From: JAFGHJ01 sp964525555
GTDB lineage: Bacteria > Hydrothermota > UBA3072
DNA length: 64,000 nt
Assembly: GCA_964525555.1 (NCBI GenBank)
Contig: CAZGHN010000009.1
Coordinates: forward strand, 41,925-105,924
Reading direction: 5' to 3'
Of this stretch, positions 25,427 through 33,494 are shown piece by piece. Positions within the stretch are counted from its first letter, which is position 1, and the number at the start of each line of letters is the position of its first letter. A model generated the notes under the pieces. That model worked only from the letters and a program-made list of their open reading frames with translations, did no database searches and was not told the DNA's origin. A program made the translations under genes and the position numbers.

Positions 25427-25870
25427 TCATTTGTTTTCTAAAGACGAGGTACAAAACCCACAACGCGTAGCTTTTATCGGAATAACCGAAAAACAATAAG
25501 GGCATTCTTTTGTCGTTACTTCGGCAGCAGGCTCTTCCCTTTTCAAGCGATTAATATTCTTTATTACCAGAAATACCGCAAAAGCAACAATAACAAAACT
25601 TATTATTGTATTAATAAAGGCACCGTAATTTAATGTAACTGCGCCTGCCGCCTGCGCTTCGGCGAGTGTAGCATATGAAGCACCTCTCCCACTAATAACA
25701 ATAAAAAGATTTGAAAAATCGACTCTACCCAACAACAACCCTATGGGTGGCATTATTACGTCTGAAACAAGAGATTTAACAATTGTCCCGAAAGCACCAC
25801 CTATAATTATACCGACAGCCATGTCAACTACGTTTCCTCGCATAGCAAACTCTTTAAACTCTTTTAACAT
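25427..25870 (-). CDS. mscL: Large-conductance mechanosensitive channel with C-terminal zinc ribbon
   Basis: 147 residues. The first 110 are canonical MscL: KEFAMRGNVVDMAVGIIIGGAFGTIVKSLVSDVIMPPIG (TM1), periplasmic loop, TM2 (INTIISFVIVAFAVFLVIK). It opens on membrane stretch during osmotic downshock. The usual cytoplasmic helical bundle is replaced or extended by a four-Cys ribbon CPYCFSVIPIKATRCGFC, a variant known in some bacteria. Strong ribosome site (GGAGG). Lies 35 bases after the GH5 gene in the opposite reading order of no obvious linkage. Confidence 0.95.
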   Translation of the reverse strand: MLKEFKEFAMRGNVVDMAVGIIIGGAFGTIVKSLVSDVIMPPIGLLLGRVDFSNLFIVISGRGASYATLAEAQAAGAVTLNYGAFINTIISFVIVAFAVFLVIKNINRLKREEPAAEVTTKECPYCFSVIPIKATRCGFCTSSLENK

Positions 25871-25905
25871 TATACTCCTCCTTTTTTCATTTGATTTGCC
25901 TATTA

Positions 25906-26985
25906 TTATTTGGCAAAACTTCCACGCAAGGCCTTCTTAAAAAATTCACCACTTCCGGTAAGCTCGTAACTCTCCCAGGATTTAAGCATCTGAGGATGCC
26001 AGTCGGCATCAAAAATCCAGCCAACCCAGCTTATATTCCTTTTCTCAAGATACATGACAATAGCCTCTCCGTAACCTTTATTCTCACTCTTTTCAAACTC
26101 CTCAAGATTAAAGCCAAATTCTGTTGCAATAACAGGATACTGATCTTTGGCAAAACCGAAGTTCTCATCCCATTTAGGTTCCCAGGGTTTTTTTCGTTTC
26201 ATAAAATAAGGATGCGTCGTATAGGCAATTCCTTCGGCGTTAATGGGATCATAGCGAATATGATTTAAATCATAAGCCCAATCGAATCCCGCAACGAGAG
26301 GAATTGTCTCTTTATCATACGCACGGATAAGTTTTATTATATTCTCGTTTATATTTTTCCACTCCCTCCAGGACATACTTCCCAGAAGGCCAAAATAGTG
26401 TGTCGGTTCATTAAATATCTCATAGAAAGCGACTGTGTTATTTCCTTTGAAATGCGAAGCGATAGTTCTCCAAAACTCGTAGGTTTCCTTTTTTGATGTA
26501 TCATAATTATAATCCTGAAAAAGCTCCATCTCTAAATTGCCAATCGAATGCCAATCAATAATAACATACATCTTAAGTTCCGTACACCACTTGACAGCCT
26601 CATCGAGAAGCTTCAAATAGCCTTCCGGTGTTCGCTCTCTCCATGCAATGGGATGAACAGGAATTCGGACTATATTTGCACCCATCTTTTTTAATTCCTC
26701 AAAATGTTTTTTACTCCAGTACCCCTGCCCTTCAAGCTTATCAGGATCGGCAATTGCCAAGCCGCGAAACATAACCGCCTTACCACTGGGATTAACAAAC
26801 TCATTATCTTTTACACTTATAAGAGGAAGGTTTTTTAACATTGAATTCTCGGCAGGCTTTTGTGGGGGAGGCTGATTCCACCAATAATCTCCCACTTTTA
26901 TTTCTTTTTTCTGCTGTGCATAAAGATTCGTAATAACAAACAAGAAAGACAAGCTAATTACCAATAAATGATTTAAAAACTTCAT
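25906..26985 (-). CDS. Secreted GH5-type endoglycanase
   Basis: 359 residues from ATG 26985, which has AAGGAG before it and opens a signal peptide (FLNHLLVISLSFLFVITNLYAQ); the longer frame to 27087 covers promoter DNA. GH5 barrel: MFRGLAIADP, GANIVRIPVHPIAW, VIIDWHSIGN, FYEIFNEPTHYFG with acid/base Glu193, HPYF, and PVIATEFGFN with nucleophile Glu289. Likely beta-1,4-glucanase, mannanase or xylanase; the subfamily cannot be read by eye. It lacks the type IX tail seen on the GH30 enzyme. Confidence 0.9.
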   Translation of the reverse strand: MKFLNHLLVISLSFLFVITNLYAQQKKEIKVGDYWWNQPPPQKPAENSMLKNLPLISVKDNEFVNPSGKAVMFRGLAIADPDKLEGQGYWSKKHFEELKKMGANIVRIPVHPIAWRERTPEGYLKLLDEAVKWCTELKMYVIIDWHSIGNLEMELFQDYNYDTSKKETYEFWRTIASHFKGNNTVAFYEIFNEPTHYFGLLGSMSWREWKNINENIIKLIRAYDKETIPLVAGFDWAYDLNHIRYDPINAEGIAYTTHPYFMKRKKPWEPKWDENFGFAKDQYPVIATEFGFNLEEFEKSENKGYGEAIVMYLEKRNISWVGWIFDADWHPQMLKSWESYELTGSGEFFKKALRGSFAK

Positions 26986-27093
26986 AACTTTTTTCTCCTT
27001 GTTTTTTATCTTAGTGGCTGTTAGATACCCTGTATCAGAAACTTTTTTTATGAATAGTTTTTTTAAATGAAGGTAACAATCGAACATCTTAAA

Positions 27094-27121
27094 AAAATAG
27101 CGGTAACGAAAAAATTGTCAA
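27094..27121 (-). promoter_or_regulatory. Promoter of the GH5 gene
   Basis: TTGACA (27116-27121), 16-base spacer, TATTTT (27094-27099) on the minus strand, leader about 100 bases to ATG 26985. Confidence 0.55.
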
Positions 27122-27196
27122 TAGATATAAAATTTTTCTTTATAAATTATTCGTAATACGTTTTTATGAATCTAAAGATTGTTTGCCTGCAGTCCC

Positions 27197-27769
27197 CTAA
27201 ACATTTTTTCGTCTAATCCGGGGCAGAATATCAAAACGAATAATGCCTGTAAGAATAGAAAAAAACACAAAAGCTTCAGTCAGCATGCCCGCATAGGAAC
27301 GATAGATAGTATTGTAAGTAAGCCACAACGGACGAGGAATTATAACAGTAAAACGGATCTTACTTGGATTTTTCATCCATAAGCCGATTGTTTCAATAGT
27401 CATACCAACAACAGGCAAAAGACTTAGCCAATTTTGCCAGGTTATGATTCCTGCTATCACGAATAAACCTATAAAAACGTACAGCAAGGTATTGCTTTCC
27501 AACCATTTTTTTCTGCCTCTCAGGATAAAAAGGAAAGTACGCGATGCGCCCAACATATTCATTGCGGAAGCAGTCCAGGCTCCCAAAAGAGCAAAATGTA
27601 TAATAAAACTTACTTGCCCTATTCCCAAAAATATAAGAATAAGATGACGCTTGTTATTTTGGAAGGAGATTATAGCACAGATGAGACCAATCATACCTAT
27701 ACCCTGGGCAATAAGATTATTGCCCGTGGCGGTATTACTCATTAGTTGTAAAATTGTATTTATATGCAA
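27197..27769 (-). CDS. YgjV-like inner membrane protein
   Basis: 190 residues with about six helices. IGMIGLICAIISFQNNKRH, GAWTASAMNMLGASRTFLFI, GMTIETIGLWMKNPSKIRF and PRPLWLTYN are typical of the YgjV (Imp-YgjV) family, inner-membrane proteins of unknown role. Start is TTG 27769 with a distant GGGGAAG; an ATG at 27742 is possible but has no ribosome site. Single gene. The gaps on either side (26986-27196 and 27770-27956) contain only the GH5 promoter and AT-rich DNA. Confidence 0.82.
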   Translation of the reverse strand: MHINTILQLMSNTATGNNLIAQGIGMIGLICAIISFQNNKRHLILIFLGIGQVSFIIHFALLGAWTASAMNMLGASRTFLFILRGRKKWLESNTLLYVFIGLFVIAGIITWQNWLSLLPVVGMTIETIGLWMKNPSKIRFTVIIPRPLWLTYNTIYRSYAGMLTEAFVFFSILTGIIRFDILPRIRRKNV

Positions 27770-27956
27770 AGAAAAACTTCCCCATTTAATTTTATCATTT
27801 ATATTTTATGCCACATCAAACATCACATAACATATACAAAAAAATCCTCTTGGCAAGCTAAATAGAATTTTTAACATTATTTTAATAAAAAATTAGGATG
27901 TTTAATTAAAAATATTAGAATATCGTTCTGGTTTCTAATAAAATCTTTTTTTTAGT

Positions 27957-30155
27957 TTACCACGACGGTCTAATCCCAGGAGCATAAGGGAATCTCAGAC
28001 TCTTGTAATATTCGAGAGTACCTGAAGGCTTTTCGTATTCCGGTGGAATAGGCCTCTTGGAAAAAGTTTGGAAATACAACAGACATGAATTTCGCCACCA
28101 GACAGCTTCCTTCTGCTGAATTTTCAAGAACGCTGATACCTGATCGAATCTTTCTTTATCAATCTTCCCTGATAAATTTGAGAATTCATCGATCATCCAT
28201 TTTACCGAATCGGCACCGTGATAATATTTATAGCAAAGTTCATCCCACAATGTCCTCCCCGATTTCATTTTGTAATCCCATGGCAGATGATGAAACCAGA
28301 GAAGATATTCATCAGGACAGGTTTCAAGATTGGAAAATTTCTCTCTCGTTTGCGGATAATATTGCGCTAAAGCATCCGAGCCTGTTTTTGTACGGTCAAA
28401 CCCGATTCCATTGGAATCCGCCTGATGATAATACACTGAAGTCCAATCTGGTCTGCCTGACACCGAAACCCACGGACCCGGACCATAGTGATGTCCTTCC
28501 GCCATAATGTGATGAAGTCCGAGCGGAGTCATATAGCTTACAGTTATTTCACGAGAAGCCATCATAATTTCCTTTAAAGTCTCTACAACTTCTTTATCAT
28601 TTGAAAAAGTCATGCGTATCCATTCTTCCGCGATTTCCCCAGCTGAGAGTTCATGGTTCCAGGCAAGACGTCCAAACGAGTACCAGTTAGCCTGGCCAAA
28701 ATGATGTCCTGTCCAGTTTCTATCGGTTCCGATATTGGAAACACCGGCAAAGCCGGTATTTTTATAACCAAAAAGTGAACCGTCAAGAACTTTCGCCACT
28801 GTAGAACCCTTCCCCTTAGCATAAGTATCGGATTCCAGACATTCTTTATATAAAGTTGCAAGATAAACCAGATGGGTAGCTTGACCTAAATATTCCTGAG
28901 TAATCTGAAACTCTACCATAACAGGAGTCTTTTTCATAGCTCCGAAAAGAGGATGAAAAGGTTCGCGTGGTTGAAAATCTATGGGACCGTTTTTCGCCTG
29001 TATCAACACATTATCTCTAAACTTTCCGTCGAGAGGCACAAATTCATTGTATGCCTGCTCCGCTCTGTCCTCATTTTTATCGTAGGTATAAACAAAAGCT
29101 CTCCACATAACAATACCTCCGTGCCGCGCGAGTGCATCAGCAAGCAGGTTAGCTCCATCGGCATGACTCCGATCATAATTCTGTGGTCCGGGCTGTCCTT
29201 CGGAATTCGCCTTAACTAAAAAACCTCCGAAATCGGGTATGTATTTATAGATTTCATCGACTTTATCTTTCCACCATTTTTTGACCTCTGGGTCCAGAGG
29301 GTCAGCTGTTTTAAGCCCGCCAATTTGAATAGGAGCACTAAAACGCGCAGTAAGATATACCTTAATTCCATATGGCCTGAAAACATTAGCTATAGCAGCA
29401 ACTTTTTCCAAATACATCGGGGTTAAGACAAGCGCATTGGAATTAACATTGGTCAGAACAGTTCCGTTAATACCGATAGACGCATTGGCTCTTGCATAAT
29501 CTTTATATCGGGGATCCAGATAATCGGGCAGCTTATGCCAATCCCAGAGAGAGAAACCCGCATATCCTCTCTCGACCGTTCGGTCAAGATTATCCCAATG
29601 GTTTAGAAGCCTATATTCGATTTTAGGCTTATCACTTATCGAAAGATTTTCTAAACTTTTGTTCGTTTGAAGCAATTTTAGAAAATTAAAAACTCCGTAC
29701 AATACACCAACATCCTCATTTGCAGCAATCACAATGCATTCTTTACCTTTAACTACTGTTTCTTGTATTGTGCACCCTTCTTTTCCCAGTTTTTTCAGCT
29801 TACCGCTAAGCTTCAAAGAAGCAACAATTCTTGAAGATTTGGGAGTCCCCACAATCAGGGTTCCGTTTTCTTTAACTTTATCCGTAAACCCAGCGGAGGA
29901 ATTAATTAACCCCTCAAGCCCTTTTGCCAACTCTTCCCGTGCAGCTTGTAGGGTGGGAGAATTCCCCGGGAAATGAATTTCGTTAATATGTTTTTTATAC
30001 TCATTTAACTTATTCTCATCGACTATCCTATCGTATCTGAGCCATAATCTATACCCATCTTCAGCAAACATTACAAAAGGAACCAACGACAAAAGAAAAA
30101 AGATAATTCCTAATACACTAAATAAATTATTAATCCCTTTGTTTTTTGAAAACAT
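27957..30155 (-). CDS. aguA: GH67 alpha-glucuronidase
   Basis: 732 residues. Signal peptide or membrane anchor at about 12-30. Whole-length GH67: N-terminal alpha/beta domain (GTLIVGTPKSS, VGVLYGVFNFLKLL), barrel with RLLNHWDNLDRTVERGYAG, general acid Glu in VKANSEGQPGP, catalytic Asp in GPIDFQPREP and Glu in VEFQITQEYLG, and the C-terminal helical domain (HHLPWDYKMKSGRTLW, FQTFSKRPIPPEY). It removes (4-O-methyl)glucuronic acid from the ends of xylo-oligosaccharides, the products a GH30 glucuronoxylanase makes. AGAGGAGA ribosome site and a TTGACA promoter, divergent from perR. Confidence 0.96.
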   Translation of the reverse strand: MFSKNKGINNLFSVLGIIFFLLSLVPFVMFAEDGYRLWLRYDRIVDENKLNEYKKHINEIHFPGNSPTLQAAREELAKGLEGLINSSAGFTDKVKENGTLIVGTPKSSRIVASLKLSGKLKKLGKEGCTIQETVVKGKECIVIAANEDVGVLYGVFNFLKLLQTNKSLENLSISDKPKIEYRLLNHWDNLDRTVERGYAGFSLWDWHKLPDYLDPRYKDYARANASIGINGTVLTNVNSNALVLTPMYLEKVAAIANVFRPYGIKVYLTARFSAPIQIGGLKTADPLDPEVKKWWKDKVDEIYKYIPDFGGFLVKANSEGQPGPQNYDRSHADGANLLADALARHGGIVMWRAFVYTYDKNEDRAEQAYNEFVPLDGKFRDNVLIQAKNGPIDFQPREPFHPLFGAMKKTPVMVEFQITQEYLGQATHLVYLATLYKECLESDTYAKGKGSTVAKVLDGSLFGYKNTGFAGVSNIGTDRNWTGHHFGQANWYSFGRLAWNHELSAGEIAEEWIRMTFSNDKEVVETLKEIMMASREITVSYMTPLGLHHIMAEGHHYGPGPWVSVSGRPDWTSVYYHQADSNGIGFDRTKTGSDALAQYYPQTREKFSNLETCPDEYLLWFHHLPWDYKMKSGRTLWDELCYKYYHGADSVKWMIDEFSNLSGKIDKERFDQVSAFLKIQQKEAVWWRNSCLLYFQTFSKRPIPPEYEKPSGTLEYYKSLRFPYAPGIRPSW

Positions 30156-30195
30156 ACAGCTATCTCCTCTTTTAGTTTTAATTAATACAATTTAA

Positions 30196-30223
30196 ATCAT
30201 ACGGAGAATACAAATCCTGTCAA
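30196..30223 (-). promoter_or_regulatory. Promoter of the alpha-glucuronidase gene
   Basis: TTGACA (30218-30223), 16-base spacer, TATGAT (30196-30201) on the minus strand; about 46 bases from the divergent perR promoter. Confidence 0.75.
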
Positions 30224-30269
30224 GGGATATAAAAGATATAGTAGAAACCCTACAAAAAATTAAATCCCC

Positions 30270-30298
30270 TTGACAAATAGTAATAATTACTATATAAT
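30270..30298 (+). promoter_or_regulatory. perR promoter with embedded PerR-type operator
   Basis: Perfect TTGACA (30270-30275), 17-base spacer, TATAAT (30293-30298). The spacer is almost wholly the palindrome ATAGTAATAATTACTAT (30277-30293), close to the PerR/Fur box TTATAATNATTATAA, so the regulator should repress itself. Confidence 0.88.
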
Positions 30299-30304
30299 AA
30301 TAAT

Positions 30305-30745
30305 ATGAAAATCGAAGATATCGATTCGTCGATTGAAATATTTAAAAAGAAATGCCGGGAAAACGGCCTCAAGATTACACCACAGCGTACGGCAATATAC
30401 AAAGAACTTCTAACGGCCAGGGATCACCCATCTGCAGATATGATTTACAAAAGGGTAAGAAAGAATCTTCCCAATATATCCTTTGATACAGTTTTCAGAA
30501 CTCTTTTATCTCTTTCTAAGATAGGACTTGCTGATGTAGTAGAAGGCTACGGCGAACCAAAGCGATTCGACCCGGACTTAGACAATCATCATCATTTCCA
30601 CTGCGTAAAGTGCGGGAAGATAAAAGATTTAAAAATCGCGCTGCGCAATGACATAGAAATTCCTGAAGAAATCAGCAAAGATATATCTATTATAAGAAAG
30701 AAGTTAATAATCGAGGGGATTTGCAAGGAATGCGGAAATAAATGA
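30305..30745 (+). CDS. perR: Fur-family peroxide sensor, PerR-like
   Basis: 146 residues. Winged helix (TPQRTAIYKELLTARDHPSA, SFDTVFRTLLSLSKIGL), then the metal site FDPDLDNHHHFHC with Asp and His ligands, and a structural zinc site of two CxxC pairs (Cys100/103 and Cys140/143). The Asp before the His cluster (Asp89/91) and His41 fit a PerR, where they bind the iron that is attacked by peroxide, better than a Fur, but the split is an inference. It sits just before a Dps-like ferritin whose promoter has the same operator. The ATG is seven bases after the -10 box: leaderless. Confidence 0.9.
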   Translation: MKIEDIDSSIEIFKKKCRENGLKITPQRTAIYKELLTARDHPSADMIYKRVRKNLPNISFDTVFRTLLSLSKIGLADVVEGYGEPKRFDPDLDNHHHFHCVKCGKIKDLKIALRNDIEIPEEISKDISIIRKKLIIEGICKECGNK

Positions 30746-30760
30746 AAAAATTTTTCATTT

Positions 30761-30783
30761 TATATAGTAATAATTACTATATA
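30761..30783 (+). promoter_or_regulatory. PerR-type operator before the ferritin gene
   Basis: A 23-base perfect palindrome with centre ATAGTAATAATTACTAT (30764-30780), the same 17 bases as at perR. TATAAT at 30780-30785 overlaps it and is the likely -10 box; no good -35 is visible, and an AT hairpin at about 30743-30760 may end the perR message. Confidence 0.88.
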
Positions 30784-30889
30784 ATATCTATTATCAATAA
30801 GGAGGTGGGCGTACAGGAATAAAAACAACTTATTGTAAGCGTTTCCGGTAGCAATTAAAATTTTAACCTTAAAAATGGAGGAATTTAAA

Positions 30890-31438
30890 ATGGCAAAAGT
30901 AGCAATTGAAATGGTAAAAAAATCGGGGGTCGACCTTGATAAGTTATTGAAGTTGTTAATAAAAAACGCATCTGCGGAACTAACTACTTACTACTACTAT
31001 ACAATTCTCAGGGCTAATCTTATAGGACTGGAAGGAGAGGGGATTAAAGAGATCGCGGAAACGGCAAGAATAGAGGATCGTAATCATTTCGAAGCCTTGA
31101 TGCCCAGAATATATGAATTAGGAGGTGAATTACCGGGCAGCATGAAAGATTTCCATGATTTATCAGCGTGTCCGCCGGCATCTCTACCGAAAAAACCAGA
31201 CGCAAAAGCAATATTGAAGGTACTTGTAGAAGCAGAGCGTTGCGCGGTAAGAGGATACACTGAAATCTGTCATATGACGGCGGGAAAAGACCATAGAACT
31301 TACGATTTGGCTCTTGCCATTCTCAATGAAGAGATAGAACATGAATCCTGGTTTTCCGAGTTCCTAGGAGAAGGTCCTTCTGGACATTTCTTACGCCGCG
31401 GAGATACCTCCCCGTTTGTTTCGAAGTTTTTGAAGTAG
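30890..31438 (+). CDS. Dps-like ferritin (DPSL / thioferritin type)
   Basis: 182 residues from ATG 30890; an ATG 15 bases earlier is part of the ribosome site GGAGG itself. Ferritin-like four-helix bundle with metal ligands Glu30, Glu62/Asp63, His66, Glu116, Glu148 and His151 (EDRNHFEAL and EEIEHESWF), the bacterioferritin-style pattern. Cys118 and Cys127 (ERCAVRGYTEIC) near the iron site and a Cys94 recall the cysteine pair of Dps-like proteins of Sulfolobus and Bacteroides. It should oxidise iron with peroxide and store it, protecting DNA. Controlled by the adjacent PerR-like repressor through a shared operator. Confidence 0.9.
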   Translation: MAKVAIEMVKKSGVDLDKLLKLLIKNASAELTTYYYYTILRANLIGLEGEGIKEIAETARIEDRNHFEALMPRIYELGGELPGSMKDFHDLSACPPASLPKKPDAKAILKVLVEAERCAVRGYTEICHMTAGKDHRTYDLALAILNEEIEHESWFSEFLGEGPSGHFLRRGDTSPFVSKFLK

Positions 31439-31450
31439 GCTTACCTCCTT

Positions 31451-31490
31451 AAAAGGCTGTCTCGATCACTTCCGGGACAGCCTTTTATAA
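31451..31490 (+). terminator. Terminator of the ferritin gene
   Basis: 11-base stem AAAAGGCTGTC (31451-31461) with GACAGCCTTTT (31476-31486), 14-base loop, followed by ATAATT. The T-run is short but the stem is strong and starts 12 bases after the stop. Confidence 0.82.
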
Positions 31491-31698
31491 TTCTAAAAAT
31501 TTACTACAAAAATCTTGCTTTGAACATAACGCAATATTAACTTCCAAAGGATTGAAATCCTATAAGCCCGACATAGAAACAGACAAAATAGAACTTAAGA
31601 GATTATCTGGCCTCTTCACCAAGCTGGATAAATACGAATCCGCGGTTGCGTAAGGAACCTTAGTTATTTAAAAAATGTGCTCTAAGTAACCTAAAAGG

Positions 31699-31872
31699 CT
31701 ATTTACCTGTAAAATGGTCCACAATCCAACCAATAGCAACTACAATTATTATTATTGGAACCCACGGCACATTTACATTTAAAACATTCAACTCATTCAA
31801 CAACCAGAATACCCCAATAAGCAAAACAATTATCGCAAAAGTAGGAAATACTCCATCTTTTTCTTCCGGCAT
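31699..31872 (-). CDS. Small two-helix membrane protein (LiaI/LiaF-like)
   Basis: 57 residues, too short for usual gene calling. ATG 31872 has GGGAGG at good distance. Two hydrophobic helices (about 11-25 and 36-52) separated by LNELNVLNVNVPW; FAIIVLLIGVFWLLNELN and IIIIVVAIGWIVDHF look like the LiaI-LiaF transmembrane region (DUF5668) found in envelope-stress proteins. It follows the C39-like peptidase gene by 51 bases on the same strand and may be its last operon gene. The remaining DNA 31500-31698 has only a short open stretch on the plus strand (see findings). Confidence 0.72.
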   Translation of the reverse strand: MPEEKDGVFPTFAIIVLLIGVFWLLNELNVLNVNVPWVPIIIIVVAIGWIVDHFTGK

Positions 31873-31923
31873 AATTTAACCTCCCATTTTGTTTAGAAAA
31901 TCAACAATTAAACTTTTTCTCTG

Positions 31924-33483
31924 TTACTTTCTCACTTTAATCTCGGAATCCTTAAGCTTTTTCCAATCGCTGGGCACGACCGATTGCCAGGATATACCTT
32001 CAGCGCTTAATCCTTTTTTTGAAACCTTGTTAATTTTTTCGCCTTCCCTCTCTTCTATTTCAAGGTCAAAACTAAACTTGTCCTTTCCGCTTTTAAGAAG
32101 CACTCCTTTTTGATCTTCCGCAAGGCGAAGTTGAATGGGGGAGTCTTTTTTAACCTTCACATTAGAAAGTTTAAATGTTCTGGATTTCTCTTCTTCACCT
32201 AAAGAACGATAAAGTTCTACATTAAAATCGACTGAAGCCCTTTTACTGAAAAGCTGAACTTCTTCTTTTAACGTACCTAGACTTTTTAATACAAGTTTAT
32301 CTTTTCCTGCAGGACTATCTTCAGCCTTAATTTTCACAAAATTTCCTCCTCCAGCAATATATAATTCATATCCCTTTCCTTTACTGACAACATCAATATT
32401 CAAATCCCCACTATTGGAATTCTTCACGAAGTAAACTTCTGGCTGTTTACCAGGATCATCAGTAATCAAAGGAAATTTTATCGTGTTCGCCATTTTTTTA
32501 CCCGGATTATCTTCGATATCGGAAAGAGATTCATGCTTCTTTATATCGGTTTTATAGAACTTTCTCCCCTCTTCATCCGTAATCTGAGCAACATATCCTC
32601 CATCTCCGGCAAAAAACACTGTATTCAAATCTTCTCCCAACGATTTAAAAGGATTTGTAGAAGGAGGAATAACCATCGAAGAAGGATAGGCAAATATAAT
32701 ACCCTCACTGCTCGCACTCATATTCCCTTCCCAGAGTACATTATCTCTTCTTTTATCCCTACGAAATGACCACTTGTAACCACTCCAATGTGTTTCTATC
32801 TTTATATAATTGCTGTCGTTATCATAATAATCCTTAAAAGCCCTATAAGATCTATTAGGGTCATAAACGTAAATTCTCCATTCACTGTTGGACACTTTTT
32901 CGGTATCGTAAGCTATCAAGGCGTGTCCGCTGCCTGCTCCGGCTATAACCGTTATAAGAGGAGGATCATTCGCTGCTAGATAATATTCGACATCGTTGTA
33001 TGCAGCCATAGCATCTTTAATCTCGCCAGTAACAGCTCTCTCCGCGAAACAACTTATCATTGCCTGGCTGGCCTGATGCGCCTGCATAATCATTATTGCC
33101 TTCCCTAGAAGTGTATCGGTCGGACCTGTATATACTTCATCCACACCTTTTTCCCAATAATTATCTCCCGGGTACCTGTATACTGGCTTACAAAAACCCA
33201 GATGGCCTTCTTCCTTTAATATAGTTGTTGCCATAAGGCACATTCCGAAACAAATATAACTCTTTGTAAGCTCATAGTACAGCGTGGTGTAAAGAAGTTG
33301 GTCAAGAGGATCGTTTGCACTTATACCTATAAAACTCTGCTGAAAAATATCCCACCTTGTTCCACCCACATCCCAGTTACAAAAATCCCATCCGTTTACC
33401 TTCGCATAGTGCTCCTCTCCATAACACGGGTAAAAACAAATTAGCAAAAGCACCAATATAAAAACAAACTTAATTCTTCTCAT
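31924..33483 (-). CDS. Secreted C39-like (papain-fold) cysteine peptidase
   Basis: 519 residues with signal peptide to about residue 22. The N-terminal half looks like a papain-like fold of the C39 type: Cys78 in SYICFGMCLMA, His187 in GAGSGHALIAYD and Asp208/Asn210 in RIYVYDPNRS, an order and context I know from secreted bacterial peptidases with CYGM/GHAV/YDPN motifs. The C-terminal 200 residues are beta-rich and Lys/Glu-rich without a known domain. It is the third gene after the giant TANFOR protein and the FN3 protein, spaced by 11 bases, so it may process or anchor them. Activity is inferred. Confidence 0.78.
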   Translation of the reverse strand: MRRIKFVFILVLLLICFYPCYGEEHYAKVNGWDFCNWDVGGTRWDIFQQSFIGISANDPLDQLLYTTLYYELTKSYICFGMCLMATTILKEEGHLGFCKPVYRYPGDNYWEKGVDEVYTGPTDTLLGKAIMIMQAHQASQAMISCFAERAVTGEIKDAMAAYNDVEYYLAANDPPLITVIAGAGSGHALIAYDTEKVSNSEWRIYVYDPNRSYRAFKDYYDNDSNYIKIETHWSGYKWSFRRDKRRDNVLWEGNMSASSEGIIFAYPSSMVIPPSTNPFKSLGEDLNTVFFAGDGGYVAQITDEEGRKFYKTDIKKHESLSDIEDNPGKKMANTIKFPLITDDPGKQPEVYFVKNSNSGDLNIDVVSKGKGYELYIAGGGNFVKIKAEDSPAGKDKLVLKSLGTLKEEVQLFSKRASVDFNVELYRSLGEEEKSRTFKLSNVKVKKDSPIQLRLAEDQKGVLLKSGKDKFSFDLEIEEREGEKINKVSKKGLSAEGISWQSVVPSDWKKLKDSEIKVRK

Positions 33484-33494
33484 CTTTACCCCCT

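Noticed and set aside
31621..31700. GGAACC with a 17-base gap before GTGCTC as a third ECF site
   Set aside because: The -10 half does not match GTCWTA and no stress gene follows.
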